From assembly GCF_005885675.1 (NCBI RefSeq), contig NZ_VANR01000002.1, forward strand, positions 372,001 to 436,000: a stretch of 64,000 nucleotides of DNA. The letters run 5' to 3'. The stretch comes from Polaribacter aestuariivivens. GTDB lineage: Bacteria > Bacteroidota > Bacteroidia > Flavobacteriales > Flavobacteriaceae. Positions 36,159-45,593 of this stretch are shown in pieces (the stretch's first letter is position 1; each line of letters opens with the position of its first letter). Under the pieces are notes generated by a model. That model was not told where the DNA came from. It did not search any database and saw nothing but the letters and a program-made list of their open reading frames with translations. The position numbers and the translations under genes are program-made.

Positions 36159-37541
36159 TTAATTTAAAATTGAATTGAATATTTGAACAAATGTATGTTT
36201 TTTATCCTTTGTTAATTCATCGCCGAAAAATGAGTTTACCAATTTTTTTCTCTCTTTTTCTAAATAAGTAGCATCATTTAAATATTTTTGAATATGATTT
36301 TGTAAATCATCTATATTTTTCACTAAACTTATGGCTTCACTCTTTACGATTGGTTTGTAATGATCAAATTCGTAAATCTTCTCATAATCGTTAGGATATA
36401 TATTTTCATTTGGTGGGTTAAAAGCAATATTTATAACTGGTTTATTTAAAACTGCTAAATCTAAAGATACTGTAGAAGCCACATTAATACCAATAGAGCA
36501 ATGGTTTAATAAACTGTTAAACAACTTAATATCTTTTAGAGTTGGAGTTAAATGATTGAGTTCCCAAAAATGATTTGGAATACAAATATTTGGGTTCGAC
36601 TCTCTTAATTTATAATAAGCTGTATTATCGTCTTTTGCGTAAATTCTTACTACTAATTGAAGATTATTGTCTATTTTTCTTAAAACTTTTTCTATTTCTT
36701 CAACAATTATATGCTCTTTAGGAGTGTAATAAGCCATTCCTGTTGAATATAAAATTATTTTCTTTTCTAAAGAAATCTTTAAAAAGTGATATAATTCTTC
36801 TTTTGTGTATATAAAATTTTTATCAAAATGAAAGTCAAATTGAGGTGTACCTGTTACAAATACACTTTCTTCTTTTATACTTGGATAGATGCTCAAAAGG
36901 TCTTTCTTTATTTTATCATTCCAAGTGAAATAAATATCATAAGTAGGAATCATTCTACCTTGAGAAGTTAAATTATCCCAAGAAAAAAGAAAAGTAGCTG
37001 TTTTTATTTTTAGTTTTTTAACAGCATACATTAAATTTAAAGAAATTGAATTGTGAATATGAGAGGTATTAAATACCAAATCTGGTTTTAGCTCTAATAA
37101 TGTATTTTCTAAGTCTAAAACATTAGGATTATTAAAATTTGAACTTTCAAATTTTTGTGTTAGTTTAATTAAAGATTTTTGTGATTTAAAAAAAGATGCT
37201 ACAAACTTTCTAGTTTTTCTAACTACATTAGATTTTATTGATTTTTTACTTTCTAAGTCGTCTTTTACGATTTTTAAATTTCCAGTTACAGAGTTTAATT
37301 TGTTCAAATGTGCAATTTGTAGAATTTTTAGTATTTCATTTGCAAATTTATTTTTTTGATGGTTTTCTTCTAACTCAAAAAACTCATCACACTTAGTAGC
37401 TAAATACTGTTTTATATCTTCATTAGGAACTACAGAGAAAAAAATGATTTTATATTCTTCTCTTAATGCATCTGTAATGCCAGAATACACAAAATTTTTT
37501 ATAGACTCACCTCTTGGTAATATGATGATGATTTTTTTCAT
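36159..37541 (-). CDS. Putative GT-B glycosyltransferase beside the nonulosonic acid genes
   Basis: 460 residues; no named family could be assigned with confidence. The start MKKIIIILPRGESIKNFVYS and the strings TATFLFSWDNLTSQGRM, ILYSTGMAYYTPKEH and NVASTVSLDLAVLNKPVINI suggest a GT-B type fold like CDP-glycerol or sialic-acid transferases. The conserved-looking SWDNLTSQG loop is a candidate donor site. It follows asnB (the ATG shares a base with the asnB stop) and the neuA-neuC-neuB block, so it is a candidate transferase for the CMP-nonulosonate made there. Confidence 0.6.
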   Translation of the reverse strand: MKKIIIILPRGESIKNFVYSGITDALREEYKIIFFSVVPNEDIKQYLATKCDEFFELEENHQKNKFANEILKILQIAHLNKLNSVTGNLKIVKDDLESKKSIKSNVVRKTRKFVASFFKSQKSLIKLTQKFESSNFNNPNVLDLENTLLELKPDLVFNTSHIHNSISLNLMYAVKKLKIKTATFLFSWDNLTSQGRMIPTYDIYFTWNDKIKKDLLSIYPSIKEESVFVTGTPQFDFHFDKNFIYTKEELYHFLKISLEKKIILYSTGMAYYTPKEHIIVEEIEKVLRKIDNNLQLVVRIYAKDDNTAYYKLRESNPNICIPNHFWELNHLTPTLKDIKLFNSLLNHCSIGINVASTVSLDLAVLNKPVINIAFNPPNENIYPNDYEKIYEFDHYKPIVKSEAISLVKNIDDLQNHIQKYLNDATYLEKERKKLVNSFFGDELTKDKKHTFVQIFNSILN

Positions 37542-39250
37542 TAATTAGAACTCTCTTTTAAAATGAATGCCAAACTTAACCATTGCCAAATATGAAAACT
37601 AGAATCGTTATCTACCTCTAAATAATTTTGCCATTCTTTTTTCAGTTTATTCATATCAAACCAATTTGAAAAACTACTATTTTCAATTTCATCTAATTTA
37701 TTGGAAACAAAATCTTTTAAATCATTTCCTAACCATTCTCTTTGTGGAGTTTGTAAAGGTCTTTTGGGTGCGTAAGTAATTGAATCACTTAAAAATTCTG
37801 ATACAATATCTCTTAAGACCTTTTTCTGAATTCCATTTTTAATTTTATAATCTAAAGGTTGTGCAAATGCAAATTCAACTAAATTATAATCTAAAAAAGG
37901 TTCTCTTAATTCTGTACTACTTGCCATAGAAACTCTATCATTAAAACGTAAAGCTCTTGGTATTTTTGTATAAAATAAATCTCTGTATTGTTTATTTAAC
38001 AAATCGTCTTCGAAAGGCTTTGGATACTTTGGTTTTTCTGCAAATGCTAAAAATTCTTTGGATAAAACTTCTTTTTTAAAAGGTGATTTATTTACTCCTT
38101 GGATGATATTTGTATTTTCGTTTTTAAGATAATAATCATAACCTGCCCATTGCTCATCCATTCCTTGTCCATCCAACAAAACCAAAATATTTTCTTTTCT
38201 TGCTTGTTCAAAAATTTTGGCATACGCTAAAGTTGGTATCCCTCCAAAAGGTTCATCTTGATGGTAAGCTACTTTTTTGCTTAAGTTTTCTACTTCATCT
38301 GATTTTAGTAGTACTTTAACTAAAGGATTATTTGTAATCGAAATCATTTCTTCTACCCAAGGTAATTCGTCATATCTTTTATCATTCGTATAAAAAGTAA
38401 ATGCTTTTATATTCTCGCTATTTTCTTGCTGATTCACAAACGTTAATAATGCAGAACTATCTAAACCTCCACTCAAGTTAAAACCTACAGCAACGTCTGC
38501 TCTAAAACGCAAACGAATACTTTGTTTTAAAAGATTAGTGTACTTCGTTTTTACTTCTTCGTAAGTATATTTTTTTTGGTATTTTTTAATCTCTTTTTCA
38601 AAGAAATACCATTTTTCAACTTTTAGGTTCTTATTGGAATATTCTAGATAATGTCCTCCAGATAATTGAGAAATATCTTTCCAAAAAGTTTCGTTTGGCA
38701 TTCCATAACTACCAAATGCAAAGTAATTTGCCCAAACTTTTTTATTAGGAGTTTTATTTATTCCATAGGCATGAATAGCCTTGATTTCTGAAGAAAAAAT
38801 AAGTTTATTATCAATTTTAGTATAAAAAAAAGGTTTTACTCCAAAGCGATCTCTGGCAGCGAATAATGTTTCTTTTTTAACATCCCAAATGGCAAACGAG
38901 AACATCCCATTTAATTTATGCAGACATTTTTTACCCCATTCTATATAAGCAGCTAATAAAACTTCTGTATCTGAATTTGTTTTAAAGTTATAATTGAGTT
39001 CTTTTTTTAATTCTATGTAATTATAAATTTCTCCGTTAAAAACAAGAATATAATTGCCACAATTACTTACTAAAGGTTGATTTGAATGTGCCTCTAAATC
39101 TATTATTGACAATCGATTGTGTGCTAATGAGATGTTCTCATTTTTCCAGAATCCAGTGTAATCTGGACCTCTGTGACTTTGTGCAGCAGCCATAGAATGA
39201 ATTAAATCATTATTTGTAATATCTCCAATGATACCTGCTATACCGCACAT
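37541..39250 (-). CDS. Glutamine-dependent amidotransferase, asparagine synthase family
   Basis: 569 residues. The N-terminal class II glutamine amidotransferase domain has the catalytic Cys2 (MCGIAGIIGD), the RLSIID and FNGEIYNY motifs. The C-terminal ATP-pyrophosphatase domain has FNLSGGLDSSALLTF. In surface-glycan loci such enzymes amidate uronic acids rather than make free asparagine. Its position between neuA and a glycosyltransferase gene points to amidation of a sugar carboxylate, either uronic or nonulosonic acid (inference). Gaps are 3 bp upstream and a one-base overlap downstream. Confidence 0.9.
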   Translation of the reverse strand: MCGIAGIIGDITNNDLIHSMAAAQSHRGPDYTGFWKNENISLAHNRLSIIDLEAHSNQPLVSNCGNYILVFNGEIYNYIELKKELNYNFKTNSDTEVLLAAYIEWGKKCLHKLNGMFSFAIWDVKKETLFAARDRFGVKPFFYTKIDNKLIFSSEIKAIHAYGINKTPNKKVWANYFAFGSYGMPNETFWKDISQLSGGHYLEYSNKNLKVEKWYFFEKEIKKYQKKYTYEEVKTKYTNLLKQSIRLRFRADVAVGFNLSGGLDSSALLTFVNQQENSENIKAFTFYTNDKRYDELPWVEEMISITNNPLVKVLLKSDEVENLSKKVAYHQDEPFGGIPTLAYAKIFEQARKENILVLLDGQGMDEQWAGYDYYLKNENTNIIQGVNKSPFKKEVLSKEFLAFAEKPKYPKPFEDDLLNKQYRDLFYTKIPRALRFNDRVSMASSTELREPFLDYNLVEFAFAQPLDYKIKNGIQKKVLRDIVSEFLSDSITYAPKRPLQTPQREWLGNDLKDFVSNKLDEIENSSFSNWFDMNKLKKEWQNYLEVDNDSSFHIWQWLSLAFILKESSN

Positions 39251-39253
39251 AAA

Positions 39254-39949
39254 TTAAAACTTTATTTTAGCTATTTTTTCTGCTTTTACCCAATCTTCTA
39301 TGGTATCAATATTCACATACCATTCTTTTGGAGATTCTATGTAAGAAGTACTATTTCCAAATAAAGAATTTTGTTCTAATAGAACATTCGTTTTAGTAAT
39401 GTAAATGCTTCCATCTCTATGAAATGCTTTTGGTAAATCTTGTCTTCTAGAAATAATTTGTTTTTCACCTGTTGCAATTTTTAAATTTCCCAAATTATCT
39501 TGCTCAAAGACCCAGTGAGGATTATACTCGTGAGGAACTTCTTGAACTGAAATTAAAGAATCTGTATCTTTTTCAATAAAAGTTTGTATTGCTTTATCTA
39601 AAAACTCAACAGTTCTAAAAGGACTAGTAGTTTGCAACAAACAAACTGCATCAAAATAAATATCTTGATTTTTATAAAAATCTAAAGCATGTAAAATAAC
39701 AGGTAAAGTTGGTGTAGTATCTAAAGCTAATTCATTTGGTCTTTTAAATGGAACTTCGATTCCTAAAGATTTAGCAGCTTCTATAATTTGTTTATCTTCT
39801 GAGCTTACGATTAGGGTATCTATAAATTTACTTTTTAAAGCAACTTCAGCTGTGTATGCTATCAATGGTTTCTCACCCAATAATTTAATATTTTTACGAG
39901 GAACTCCTTTAGAACCTCCTCTTGCAGGTATAATTCCTAAAATTTTCAT
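39254..39949 (-). CDS. neuA: CMP-nonulosonic acid (acylneuraminate) cytidylyltransferase
   Basis: Activates a nine-carbon sialic-type acid with CTP to the CMP-sugar. It has 231 residues. The nucleotide-binding start is GIIPARGGSKGVPRKNIKLL, followed by LQTTSPFRT and FHRDGSIYITK, the usual NeuA/LegF/PseF blocks. It is the third gene of a neuB-neuC-neuA order, sharing one base with neuC. Sequence alone does not distinguish CMP-Neu5Ac from CMP-legionaminate. Confidence 0.9.
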   Translation of the reverse strand: MKILGIIPARGGSKGVPRKNIKLLGEKPLIAYTAEVALKSKFIDTLIVSSEDKQIIEAAKSLGIEVPFKRPNELALDTTPTLPVILHALDFYKNQDIYFDAVCLLQTTSPFRTVEFLDKAIQTFIEKDTDSLISVQEVPHEYNPHWVFEQDNLGNLKIATGEKQIISRRQDLPKAFHRDGSIYITKTNVLLEQNSLFGNSTSYIESPKEWYVNIDTIEDWVKAEKIAKIKF

Positions 39950-41109
39950 TAATAAGTTATTGTTTTGTGAAAACTTAAGGTTGTTTCTGCCAAAATATTG
40001 GCTATTCTCTCTCCAGATTTTCCATCTCCATAAATAGTTGAAGAAGTGATATTTTTCGATGAAATTCTGTTTTTTATTGCTTTTATAATTTCACTTTTAT
40101 CGTAAGTAGAGTTTAACACGTTATTACCTCTTTGTCTTCTATTTTGACGACTTCCAATATTTACAACAGGAACTCCTAAATAAGAACATTCACGAATACC
40201 AGCACTAGAATTACCAATTAGACATTTACTATTTACTAATAATTTTAAAAAATCCTTTGGTTCCATATTCTTAAAGAAATGAATATTCTCTGGCTTTTTA
40301 ATTTCTCTAAAAGTTCTAATTCCGTTTGAAGTTCCATCTGAACCAGCATCTACATTCGGCCAAAACCAAAAAGTAGGAATATCCAATTCGTGAACTGCTT
40401 GCAATGTTTGTTCTACATCTTTTCTTGCAGAAGCATATTCTGTAGTAACAGGGTGTTGCATTACCACAATATAACCTTTTTCTTTCCAATTTACATTTGC
40501 TCCAACTCCTCCATATTTTTCTATAGGATCAAAATCTAAATTCGGATTTTGCTTAATTTCTGAAGCTAAATCTATAGATGGACAACCTGTATTAAAAACC
40601 GTTGCCGGATTTTCGCCCATTTTTAAAACCCTTTCTTTTGCTTCTTCTGATGCTACCAAATGTAAGTCTGCTAATTTCGTATTTGCATGACGTACTTTTT
40701 CGTCGATATTTCCTGTAACCTCTCCTCCTTGAATGTGTATTAACGGAATATTTTGATAAGAAGCTGCAATACTTGTTGCAATTGTTTCAAAACGATCTGC
40801 AATAGTTACTACTGCATCTGGTTGCAATCTGTAAAAAACATTTGCCAATTCCATAACACCTAAACCCGTCGTTTTTGCCATGGAAGTTGGATTTTCTCCT
40901 TCTAAAACCATAAACACTTTTTCATCGATTTTAAAACCATCATTTTCTATAAAATCAACCGCATTTCCATATCTCCCTAATAATGCAGAACCTGCAATTA
41001 CCAATTGCAACTCTAATTTAGGGTGATTTTTTATGGCTGTTAAAGCTGTTTTTATTCTACTGTAGGAAGGTCTTGCTGTTACAACTACACATATTTTTTT
41101 TATCGACAT
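39949..41109 (-). CDS. neuC: UDP-N-acetylglucosamine 2-epimerase, hydrolysing (NeuC/LegG)
   Basis: Epimerises UDP-GlcNAc (or a 2,4-diacetamido analogue) at C2 and hydrolyses it, giving ManNAc or the like. It has 386 residues. It begins KKICVVVTARPSYSRIKTAL, with ITIADRFETIATSIAASY-like and QGGEVTGNIDEKVRHANTKL blocks and the C-terminal LIGNSSAGIRECSYLGVPVV. The extra wording MVLEGENPTSMAKTTGLG fits the hydrolysing, not the non-hydrolysing (WecB), branch. It starts 1 bp after neuB. Confidence 0.92.
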   Translation of the reverse strand: MSIKKICVVVTARPSYSRIKTALTAIKNHPKLELQLVIAGSALLGRYGNAVDFIENDGFKIDEKVFMVLEGENPTSMAKTTGLGVMELANVFYRLQPDAVVTIADRFETIATSIAASYQNIPLIHIQGGEVTGNIDEKVRHANTKLADLHLVASEEAKERVLKMGENPATVFNTGCPSIDLASEIKQNPNLDFDPIEKYGGVGANVNWKEKGYIVVMQHPVTTEYASARKDVEQTLQAVHELDIPTFWFWPNVDAGSDGTSNGIRTFREIKKPENIHFFKNMEPKDFLKLLVNSKCLIGNSSAGIRECSYLGVPVVNIGSRQNRRQRGNNVLNSTYDKSEIIKAIKNRISSKNITSSTIYGDGKSGERIANILAETTLSFHKTITY

Positions 41110-41110
41110 T

Positions 41111-42112
41111 TTATTCTGTTATATCTTCATAATTTAAAAAATCCCATTGGTTTACATCTTTATTCAATTTTTTACCAATAATATTTTCATATTCACTTGC
41201 CAAGATACCAAAACCTTTAGGTTTTTTTGTTTCTAAATCCGAAAAAGTAATTATACTTCCACTTTTCAAATCTTTATTTACTGCCAAAGATTTTTCGAAA
41301 ATGGCTTTTAATTCTTTAAAATTTGAGTTGTCTGTTTTATCAATAGGATTTTGCAAAGCGACTTCAATATTTCTTACTGCAGTAACCAAATTTGTAGTTT
41401 CTTCCATTGTTAAAGATGCTTTTGCATCTGGACCAAACATTTCTTTATTAAAAACGACATGAAATTCTAAGATTTCGGCACCTAAAGTTGTGGCTGCAAT
41501 ACAAGCTTCTATGGAGGAAGAATGATCTGAAAAACCAACTGTAACTTGATATCTTTCTTTTAATTCTTGAATTACATTTAAACCAAATTGTGCTGGTTTT
41601 GTTGGATATGCAGTTGTACATTGTAATACAGAATAATCTACATTTCTAGATTTTAAAAAAGAAACGGTTTTATCTAATTCATCAAAAGAACTCATGCCAG
41701 AAGATATAATTACTGGTTTTTGGGTTTTTGCTATTTTTTCTAATAATACAAAATTATTCACTTCTCCAGAACCAATTTTGTAACGTTTCACTCCTACTTT
41801 TTCTAATACATCTACTGCAGCATTGCTAAAAGGCGAACTCATAAACTCTAAACCAACTTCATCACAATGGTTTTTTAATTCTTTCCATTGTTCTAAAGTG
41901 AATTCCATTCGTTTCCAATAGTCCATTCTTGTGGCATCTTGTTTGGAAAACTTCACACGAAAAGGTTCGTGAATACTACTTTCTGCATCAGCAATATGTG
42001 TTTGAAATTTAATAGCATTACACCCTGTTTTCGCAACAGCATCTATATATGCATGTGCCATTCCTAAACTTCCATCATGTGCTTGTGCAATTTCTGCAAT
42101 TATAAATGTCAT
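41111..42112 (-). CDS. neuB: N-acetylneuraminate/nonulosonate synthase
   Basis: Condenses phosphoenolpyruvate with ManNAc (or a diacetamido hexose) to a nine-carbon acid. It has 333 residues. The TIM-barrel start is FIIAEIAQAHDGSLGMA, followed by KIGSGEVNNFVLLEKIAKTQ, VLQCTTAYPTKP and GFSDHSSSIEACIAA. A C-terminal SAF domain (about 275-333) resembles an antifreeze fold. It overlaps the upstream glycosyltransferase gene by 4 bp and leads the neuB-neuC-neuA block. Confidence 0.93.
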   Translation of the reverse strand: MTFIIAEIAQAHDGSLGMAHAYIDAVAKTGCNAIKFQTHIADAESSIHEPFRVKFSKQDATRMDYWKRMEFTLEQWKELKNHCDEVGLEFMSSPFSNAAVDVLEKVGVKRYKIGSGEVNNFVLLEKIAKTQKPVIISSGMSSFDELDKTVSFLKSRNVDYSVLQCTTAYPTKPAQFGLNVIQELKERYQVTVGFSDHSSSIEACIAATTLGAEILEFHVVFNKEMFGPDAKASLTMEETTNLVTAVRNIEVALQNPIDKTDNSNFKELKAIFEKSLAVNKDLKSGSIITFSDLETKKPKGFGILASEYENIIGKKLNKDVNQWDFLNYEDITE

Positions 42113-43299
42113 ACTAAATTGTGTATAAAAGTTTTTAGTTTTTGGAATTGATTATCGGCTGTAAAAGTTTCTAAAAAAACCTCTTTTCCTTTGCTACTTA
42201 ACAAATGTAGTCTTTCTTTGTTAGAAAACAAATTCACAATTTCTTCTGTCATTTCTTCTAAATCATTACACAAAACACTATTTTCCTTTGTAATTTCTTT
42301 GTAACAACTCACGGATGGTTTAGTTGCCACTAAAACTTGTTCGTAATTTAAAATTACTGGAATTCTAGTTCTTGTGCCTGTGTTGTATTCCCAAGGAACA
42401 ATGTGTATGTCTTTTGGAATCATTACTGTATCTAAATTTTCTACAAATCCGAAACATGTAATTTGTGGGTCTTTTAATTTTTTTAATAAAGTGGGGGTTG
42501 CTTGTTTTAAACTTCCAATAACTTTTAAATTTACCTTTGGAATTCTTTGTTTTAAATCTGCCCAACAAACATCTAAAAAACGTTCTAAGCCCAATCTGTT
42601 TGCTGTTGTATTCATTCCACCAAGATGTATTATTGAAGGTGCTTTTTCTAAATTATTTTCCTCTAAAATAATTTCTTTATAGGTTGTTGGTAAATACAAA
42701 GCTTTTTTTGAAGCTATTTTTTCTATTTCTTCCTTTTCTGTAATTGAACCTGAAATACAGGCTGTTGCTTTTTTTACAATAGCTATTTCCACTCGTTTCT
42801 TTTGAAACGTATGGAACTTTTGTAAAAAATTTCTTCTCTTTCTAAGTTTTGCTAATTTGTATTCCCAATCGTGATGTGCATAAATTACTGGAACTTTTAA
42901 AGCTGAATTCGCTGCTAAAATCGCACTCCATCTCCATTCACACCAAACTAAATCGATATTATTATCTTGGATTTTATTCTTTAAAAACTGAGTATTCTCT
43001 TCATTTGTAAAATTATATTCAAATTTTGAAGGATTTGTGATTGCTTCTACAATTCTGTTTAACCCTTTGTTATGTTTTTTTGAAATAACTTTATAACTAC
43101 TAATTTCTGATACAAATTTTGCAACTTCTTTATAATCTTCTTCAATATAAATTTGCTGATTCTCCCATTCTAAAACGACCATTTCTATATGGAAACCAGC
43201 TTTAAATAACAGTTCTAAATGACTGTAATAAACAGATGCTCCACCATTTTCATTTGAAGTTATTTTACCTGCGTTTACTAAGAATAAGATTTTTTTCAT
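42109..43299 (-). CDS. GT4-like glycosyltransferase
   Basis: 396 residues, GT-B fold. The N-terminal domain begins KKILFLVNAGKITSNENGGAS and has YAHHDWEYKLAKLRKRRNF. The donor domain starts IHLGGMNTTANRLGLERFLD and shows the IVPWEYNTGTRTRIPVIL motif of a GT4 subgroup in which a TGTR segment contacts the nucleotide. Its position immediately before neuB suggests it may use or precede the nonulosonic acid. The linkage is unknown. Confidence 0.85.
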   Translation of the reverse strand: MKKILFLVNAGKITSNENGGASVYYSHLELLFKAGFHIEMVVLEWENQQIYIEEDYKEVAKFVSEISSYKVISKKHNKGLNRIVEAITNPSKFEYNFTNEENTQFLKNKIQDNNIDLVWCEWRWSAILAANSALKVPVIYAHHDWEYKLAKLRKRRNFLQKFHTFQKKRVEIAIVKKATACISGSITEKEEIEKIASKKALYLPTTYKEIILEENNLEKAPSIIHLGGMNTTANRLGLERFLDVCWADLKQRIPKVNLKVIGSLKQATPTLLKKLKDPQITCFGFVENLDTVMIPKDIHIVPWEYNTGTRTRIPVILNYEQVLVATKPSVSCYKEITKENSVLCNDLEEMTEEIVNLFSNKERLHLLSSKGKEVFLETFTADNQFQKLKTFIHNLV

Positions 43300-44453
43300 T
43301 AAATATCTTTTTCAATTTTTTTATACGCTTCCAAAACTTCTTTTTTAATTTTAGAATACTCCAATTTTTCAGAAATATCCTTATTTATATTGAAGGCATT
43401 CTCTAATAAAACAGCATTATTTAATACTTTTTTAATTTTAAAAGCTATTTCATTAGAGTCTTCTGGATTTTCAATTAAAAAACCATTTTTACCATCTTCA
43501 ATATACTCTTCTGTTACACCTCCTGGGTTTGATTGGATTGGAAATGCGCCACAAATTATAGCCTCTAACAAAGTATTAGCAATACCATCTGAAATATTAT
43601 TTCCAATCGCTATTTTGGCTTTTCCAAATTTTTCTAAAAGCTCAATATGAGATATTTGACTGTATCTTGATGAATATTTAATATTAATAATATATTTTTT
43701 ATTGATTTCTTCAATTTTATCAATCACTTTATTATGAGCGGAGTACACGTAAATATCGTAATTTCGAACATCTTCAATAATAATTTCTATTGCATTTAAA
43801 ACGGATAATGCTCTACCAAAATTATGTTCATAACCTTTAATCATTATTAATTTTCTTTCTTTTACTGGTAGAGAATATTGCTGATATTTTTTAATTTTAT
43901 AACCACCACCTCCTGGAAAATTAGTACTTATAATATTACTTTTACTATTTATGGCTTTAATTAATTTACCATCTCGTTTACATTCTAAAAAAAAATAATC
44001 AATTTTTTGTAAACTCTTTTTTATTTTAGATTTATGTGATTTTAAATTTTTATAGTAAAAAATATCATTTCCCCAACAAGAATAAGCCCATTTAAAATCA
44101 ATGTTCTTTTGAACTTTTAATAGTGGGTAGGTTTGAGATTGCATTTCTAAAGAATGCACCAAATCCGGCTGAATCTCATTTATTAATTCTTCTAACTTTT
44201 CAGAAGCTGTAACTTGTAAATACGGTATAATATTTTCATAAAGTTTGGGTAACTTTTTCTTCAGAAAATATTCGCCTTTAATATATTTTATTTTTCTTTG
44301 ACTCCAATTGGTTGTATAATTTGTCCATAATAAATCTTGATGAATAGGAGCATCTAAACTATCAAAAACATAAATTTCATGATTTGTGTTTTTCAATTGA
44401 TTAATCCACCTTGCAGAATGGATATATTGCATACAAACAAAAAGAATTTTCAT
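43299..44453 (-). CDS. Glycosyltransferase family 4
   Basis: 384 residues. Acceptor side: MKILFVCMQYIHSARWINQL and SCWGNDIFYYKNLKSHKSK. Donor side: KIAIGNNISDGIANTLLEAI, ICGAFPIQSNPGGVTEEYI and EDGKNGFLIENPEDSNEIA, which carry the E-x7-E pattern. It belongs to a group often seen in capsule loci. It abuts the adjacent glycosyltransferase genes (2-bp gap and a one-base overlap). The substrate is unknown. Confidence 0.88.
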   Translation of the reverse strand: MKILFVCMQYIHSARWINQLKNTNHEIYVFDSLDAPIHQDLLWTNYTTNWSQRKIKYIKGEYFLKKKLPKLYENIIPYLQVTASEKLEELINEIQPDLVHSLEMQSQTYPLLKVQKNIDFKWAYSCWGNDIFYYKNLKSHKSKIKKSLQKIDYFFLECKRDGKLIKAINSKSNIISTNFPGGGGYKIKKYQQYSLPVKERKLIMIKGYEHNFGRALSVLNAIEIIIEDVRNYDIYVYSAHNKVIDKIEEINKKYIINIKYSSRYSQISHIELLEKFGKAKIAIGNNISDGIANTLLEAIICGAFPIQSNPGGVTEEYIEDGKNGFLIENPEDSNEIAFKIKKVLNNAVLLENAFNINKDISEKLEYSKIKKEVLEAYKKIEKDI

Positions 44454-44455
44454 TT

Positions 44456-45589
44456 TTATATATAATATCTGTTTTTAAAAGACTTTTTCGCCTCTATTAT
44501 ATTATTATTATATCTTTTACACCAATCTTTTATGTCGTATATATTTTGAGGTATGTTTTTTAAAAATGGATTTATTTTGTTATTGTTTTCATATGTAAGA
44601 ATGGCTTTTTCAATTTCACTAACCCAACAAGAAATTATATTTGGTTTTTTTACCAAAGTACCATACTCTCCATTTTTTAGAATATATTTTGTTGATCCGT
44701 TTTCTGCAGAAATACAATAACTACCACATTTTAAAGCTTCTACTAAACTTAATCCAAAACCCTCTAACCATATTGTTGGAAATAAATAAAAATCTGAACA
44801 TTGATAATATTTAATTAGAGAATGGTTTGGTACTAACCCCATAATTTTAACCCCTTTAATATTGATGTTTTTTTGCACACCAAAAACCAAAAGTTCTATA
44901 TTATTGTTGTTTTTAAATATTTCTTGCCAAACTTGTAAAATAATATCTAAACCTTTTTTCTTTCTATCTTGAGAACACCATACAAAAATTAATTTATCAG
45001 TACTTAAATCGAGCTCTTCTCTTAAGTTTTTTTTATTTGTTTTATTTACGGGCTTAAAGTTTGCTGAATCTACTCCATCATTGTTAATACTCACTCTTAC
45101 AGGAAATGTATCTAAAGTGTTTTTCATATGATGATACGAATCTTCAGTAAGAAGAACTAACTCGTCTATTTGTGATAATATTTTTTCATCTGTAGTAAAA
45201 GGAGAAAAACTATGGTAGTGATATTGAACGTAAATTCTTTTTCTTAGCTTATTTTTTTCAATAAAAAATAGTATTGATTTTAATAAACCGAAATTATCTT
45301 TTACTTGTAAAATAATTTTATCTTCTAATTTGAGAACTTTATTTAGTGCTCTTAAATAATTATTGAACCTATTGTTATAATTAATTTTTCTTTTTATTTT
45401 ATCTAAAAAAGTCAATTTTTCTATAAAAACTTGCTTCGGCTTGTTTATTTTTATATTTGAATATGGACCAATTATATAATCTAATTCGTTATCATTTTTT
45501 AATAAATAGTTTAACTCAGTTGTCCAACTTGCAACTCCTTCATGTGGTAAAGAAGCTGTTGATAATAAAACTGTTTTAATTGTGTTCAT
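44456..45589 (-). CDS. Glycosyltransferase family 4
   Basis: 377 residues, GT-B. The beginning VLLSTASLPHEGVASWTTEL and the VQYHYHSFSPFTTDEKILSQ segment form the acceptor side. Donor side: LIFVWCSQDRKKKGLDIILQ and LFPTIWLEGFGLSLVEALKC with its Glu pair. It ends in a basic tail. It lies within the run with a 4-bp gap to the upstream GT2 gene. The specificity cannot be deduced. Confidence 0.88.
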   Translation of the reverse strand: MNTIKTVLLSTASLPHEGVASWTTELNYLLKNDNELDYIIGPYSNIKINKPKQVFIEKLTFLDKIKRKINYNNRFNNYLRALNKVLKLEDKIILQVKDNFGLLKSILFFIEKNKLRKRIYVQYHYHSFSPFTTDEKILSQIDELVLLTEDSYHHMKNTLDTFPVRVSINNDGVDSANFKPVNKTNKKNLREELDLSTDKLIFVWCSQDRKKKGLDIILQVWQEIFKNNNNIELLVFGVQKNINIKGVKIMGLVPNHSLIKYYQCSDFYLFPTIWLEGFGLSLVEALKCGSYCISAENGSTKYILKNGEYGTLVKKPNIISCWVSEIEKAILTYENNNKINPFLKNIPQNIYDIKDWCKRYNNNIIEAKKSFKNRYYI

Positions 45590-45593
45590 TTAA

